In this document: positions 62,178-64,000 of the stretch, one piece after another
How positions within the stretch are numbered: position 1 is the first letter of the stretch
Layout: each line of letters starts with the position of its first letter
Assembly (NCBI RefSeq): GCF_009806985.1
Contig: NZ_WUAX01000007.1
Span: 1 to 64,000 of the forward strand
Reading direction: 5' to 3'
Length of the DNA stretch: 64,000 nt
DNA from: Halorubrum sp. JWXQ-INN 858
GTDB lineage: Archaea > Halobacteriota > Halobacteria > Halobacteriales > Haloferacaceae
Notes under the pieces: generated by a model
Seen by the model: only the letters and a program-made list of their open reading frames with translations
Database searches by the model: none
Told to the model about the DNA's origin: nothing
Position numbers and translations under genes: made by a program

Positions 62178-64000
62178 ATGAACGATACCGCTGGCGTCCG
62201 TCTCACGGTCCGTGCCGCCGAGAAGCGCGACGCGGGACGAGGTATCGCCCGGCTCCCCGAGCCCGCGCGCAAGCGACTCGGCCTCCTCAGCGGCGACACA
62301 GTCCGTATCCGAGGCGAGCGCTCCGCGGTCGCGAAGGTGTGGCCCGGCGGGCCGGACGCGCGGGACGACTTCGTCCTCATCGACGCCGACACCCGAGCCA
62401 ACGCCGGCGTGAAGGTGGGCGACACCGTCGAAGTGGTGCCGATCGACGTCGTGGACGCCGACCGGGTGACCCTGACGGCACCCGCCAGGCTCGCGAGCGT
62501 CGACGTGAGCCACGAAGCCGTCGAACGCGCGGTCGTCCGCGACCTCCGTGACCGCCCCCTCAGCCGGGGGGAGGCGGTCCACGTCGAGCGCCTCGGCGGG
62601 CTCCGGTTCGTCGTCACCGACACCGACCCGACCGGCACCGTGCGGATCACGACCGCGACCGACGTCGCGGTGCGCTACGCCGACGGCGACGACGCGTCCG
62701 CTGCGGGCGCAGCCGGGACCGAGGGGCGCGGAGGCGGCGGAGGCGGCGGGGGCGCGGGACGCCCGGACGCCCCGACGGGCGACCGCTCGCCTCCCGACAC
62801 CGACGCTCGAACGGCCGACGCCCGAACGGCCGACGATCCAGTGACGGGCGAGGGGATCGACCCGCCGGCCGAGCACACCGCCGGGGCTACCTACGAGGAC
62901 ATCGGGGGACTCGACGAGGAGTTGGACCTCGTGCGCGAGACGATCGAGCTCCCGCTGTCGGAGCCGGAGGTGTTCACGCGGCTCGGCGTCGACCCGCCGA
63001 AGGGCGTGCTGCTGTACGGCCCGCCGGGGACCGGGAAGACGCTCATCGCCCGCGCGGTCGCCAACGAGGTGGACGCGACGTTCATCACCATCGACGGCCC
63101 GGAGATCATGTCGAAGTACAAGGGGGAAAGCGAGGAGCGGCTCCGGGACGTCTTCGAGCGCGCGAGCGAGGAGGCGCCGGCTATCGTCTTCTTCGACGAG
63201 ATCGACTCCATCGCGGGTAAACGCGACGACGGCGGCGACGTGGAGAATCGCGTCGTCGGCCAGCTGCTCTCGCTCATGGACGGGCTCGACGCCCGCGGCG
63301 ACGTCATCGTCATCGGCGCGACCAACCGGGTCGACAGCCTCGACCCCGCGCTCCGACGCGGCGGGCGGTTCGACCGCGAGATCGAGATCGGCGTCCCGGG
63401 GGAGGCGGGACGCCGACAGATACTCGACGTCCACACCCGCCGGATGCCACTCGCGGACGACGTCGACCTCGACCGGATCGCGGCCAGAACGCACGGGTTC
63501 GTCGGCTCCGACATCGAGGGGCTCGCACAGGAGGCCGCGATGACCGCGCTGCGTCGCGCCCGCGAGGCGGACGAGCTCCTGGCGTCCGTCGTCGTGGGGA
63601 AGGCGGACTTCGAGGCCGCCCACGCCGCCGTCGAGCCGAGCGCGATGCGCGAGTACGTCGCCGAGCGGCCGACCACGGACTTCGACGACGTGGGGGGGCT
63701 GCCCGAAGCGAAGGAGAAGCTGGAGCGGGCGGTGACGTGGCCGCTGACGTACGGTCCCCTCTTCGACGCGGCGAACGCCGACCCGCCGACCGGCGTGTTG
63801 CTCCACGGCCCACCGGGGACCGGGAAGACGCTGCTCGCGCGCGGGATCGGCGGCGAGAGCGGGGTCAACTTCATCCAGGTCGCCGGCCCGGAGCTGCTCG
63901 ACCGGTACGTCGGCGAGTCCGAGAAGGCGGTTCGGGAGCTGTTCGACCGGGCCCGCCAGGCGGCCCCCGTCATCCTCTTTTTCGACGAGATCGACGCGAT
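62178..64000 (+). CDS. Cdc48/VAT-type AAA+ ATPase (3' end outside window)
   Basis: 607 codons seen. Residues 1-175 form the Cdc48 N domain (double-psi barrel, [19 protein letters not shown]). A Gly- and Asp/Thr-rich linker follows (about 176-235, with eight consecutive Gly). AAA domain D1 has Walker A GPPGTGKT near 281, Walker B FFDEID near 338 and the arginine-finger region. D2 has Walker A GPPGTGKT near 544 and Walker B FFDEIDA at the window end. Such ATPases unfold ubiquitin-like-tagged or proteasome-bound proteins. The linker is longer than in standard archaeal Cdc48, so it may be a special paralog. Confidence 0.9.
   Translation, partial: MNDTAGVRLTVRAAEKRDAGRGIARLPEPARKRLGLLSGDTVRIRGERSAVAKVWPGGPDARDDFVLIDADTRANAGVKVGDTVEVVPIDVVDADRVTLTAPARLASVDVSHEAVERAVVRDLRDRPLSRGEAVHVERLGGLRFVVTDTDPTGTVRITTATDVAVRYADGDDASAAGAAGTEGRGGGGGGGGAGRPDAPTGDRSPPDTDARTADARTADDPVTGEGIDPPAEHTAGATYEDIGGLDEELDLVRETIELPLSEPEVFTRLGVDPPKGVLLYGPPGTGKTLIARAVANEVDATFITIDGPEIMSKYKGESEERLRDVFERASEEAPAIVFFDEIDSIAGKRDDGGDVENRVVGQLLSLMDGLDARGDVIVIGATNRVDSLDPALRRGGRFDREIEIGVPGEAGRRQILDVHTRRMPLADDVDLDRIAARTHGFVGSDIEGLAQEAAMTALRRAREADELLASVVVGKADFEAAHAAVEPSAMREYVAERPTTDFDDVGGLPEAKEKLERAVTWPLTYGPLFDAANADPPTGVLLHGPPGTGKTLLARGIGGESGVNFIQVAGPELLDRYVGESEKAVRELFDRARQAAPVILFFDEIDA

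Noticed and set aside
61989..63806. 605-codon minus-strand open frame opposite the AAA+ ATPase gene
   Set aside because: The plus strand has clear Walker motifs twice; the antisense frame has no family-like sequence.

Overview
The window is chromosomal DNA of a haloarchaeon, most like Halorubrum or a close relative (inference). The proteins are very acidic and the DNA is GC-rich with strong GC3 bias. Many genes look leaderless, with a TATA-like box 24-30 nt before the start codon. Haloarchaeal marker families are present: a Bat-type HTH-10 regulator, DUF63, DUF2150, DUF5995, DUF5796, DUF6517, an archaeal GHMP shikimate kinase, and a PGF-CTERM surface protein. I found no rRNA, tRNA or CRISPR array.

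Layout. 1-0.6 kb: right end of an IS200/IS605-type element with a truncated tnpB. 0.7-12.9 kb: housekeeping and envelope genes (DUF63, DUF2150, TatD-like hydrolase, SDR, HTTM protein, surface gluzincin, rhodanese/cupin pair, folD, cytosolic 5'-nucleotidase-like protein). 13.2-14.4 kb: ribosomal operon rpl7ae-rps28e-rpl24e-ndk. 14.7-28.8 kb: beta-propeller, carbonic anhydrase, Bat-type regulator, aIF1A, M20 peptidase, DUF5995, thioesterase, multicopper oxidase, and an M23-like/histidine-kinase pair. 28.9-34.9 kb: lipoate ligase, S6e, then a heme operon (AhbA-AhbB siroheme decarboxylase fusion, precorrin-2 dehydrogenase, hemA) and a Nif3-like gene. 35-42.6 kb: signal peptidase, NYN protein, and the glycine cleavage genes gcvT - fen1 - gcvH - gcvPA - gcvPB. 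42.9-48.1 kb: formamidase, a divergent group II chaperonin, sucD/sucC. 48.2-57 kb: accessory-looking region with two paralogous cysteine-rich lipoproteins transcribed away from each other, enclosing an AI-2E-type permease, hisH, a complete tnpB element and a GNAT; base composition is less GC-rich from about 51 to 57 kb. 57-64 kb: chorismate mutase/shikimate kinase, lipoproteins, DUF5796, a tiny zinc finger, and a Cdc48-like AAA+ ATPase that runs off the end.

How genes fit together. HemA makes the glutamate semialdehyde that leads to ALA, the dehydrogenase converts precorrin-2 to sirohydrochlorin, and AhbAB decarboxylates siroheme, so the three genes form the siroheme-dependent heme route. GcvT, GcvH and GcvPA/PB form the glycine cleavage system; its H protein needs lipoylation (an LplA-like ligase is at 28.9 kb) and its one-carbon product feeds FolD.

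The most unusual signals are non-coding. (1) Before gcvH the predicted transcript begins with a leader closed by a perfect 10-bp stem around two internal hairpin arms, a candidate structured regulatory RNA. (2) Before the AhbAB gene there is a 32-bp tandem array, each unit carrying TTATAA. (3) At least ten unrelated short tandem arrays (periods 14-33 bp) sit just 5' of genes across the window. Other candidates are the cysteine-rich lipoprotein pair, the chaperonin with a lost catalytic Asp and a His-rich tail, and an L24e lacking its zinc ligands.
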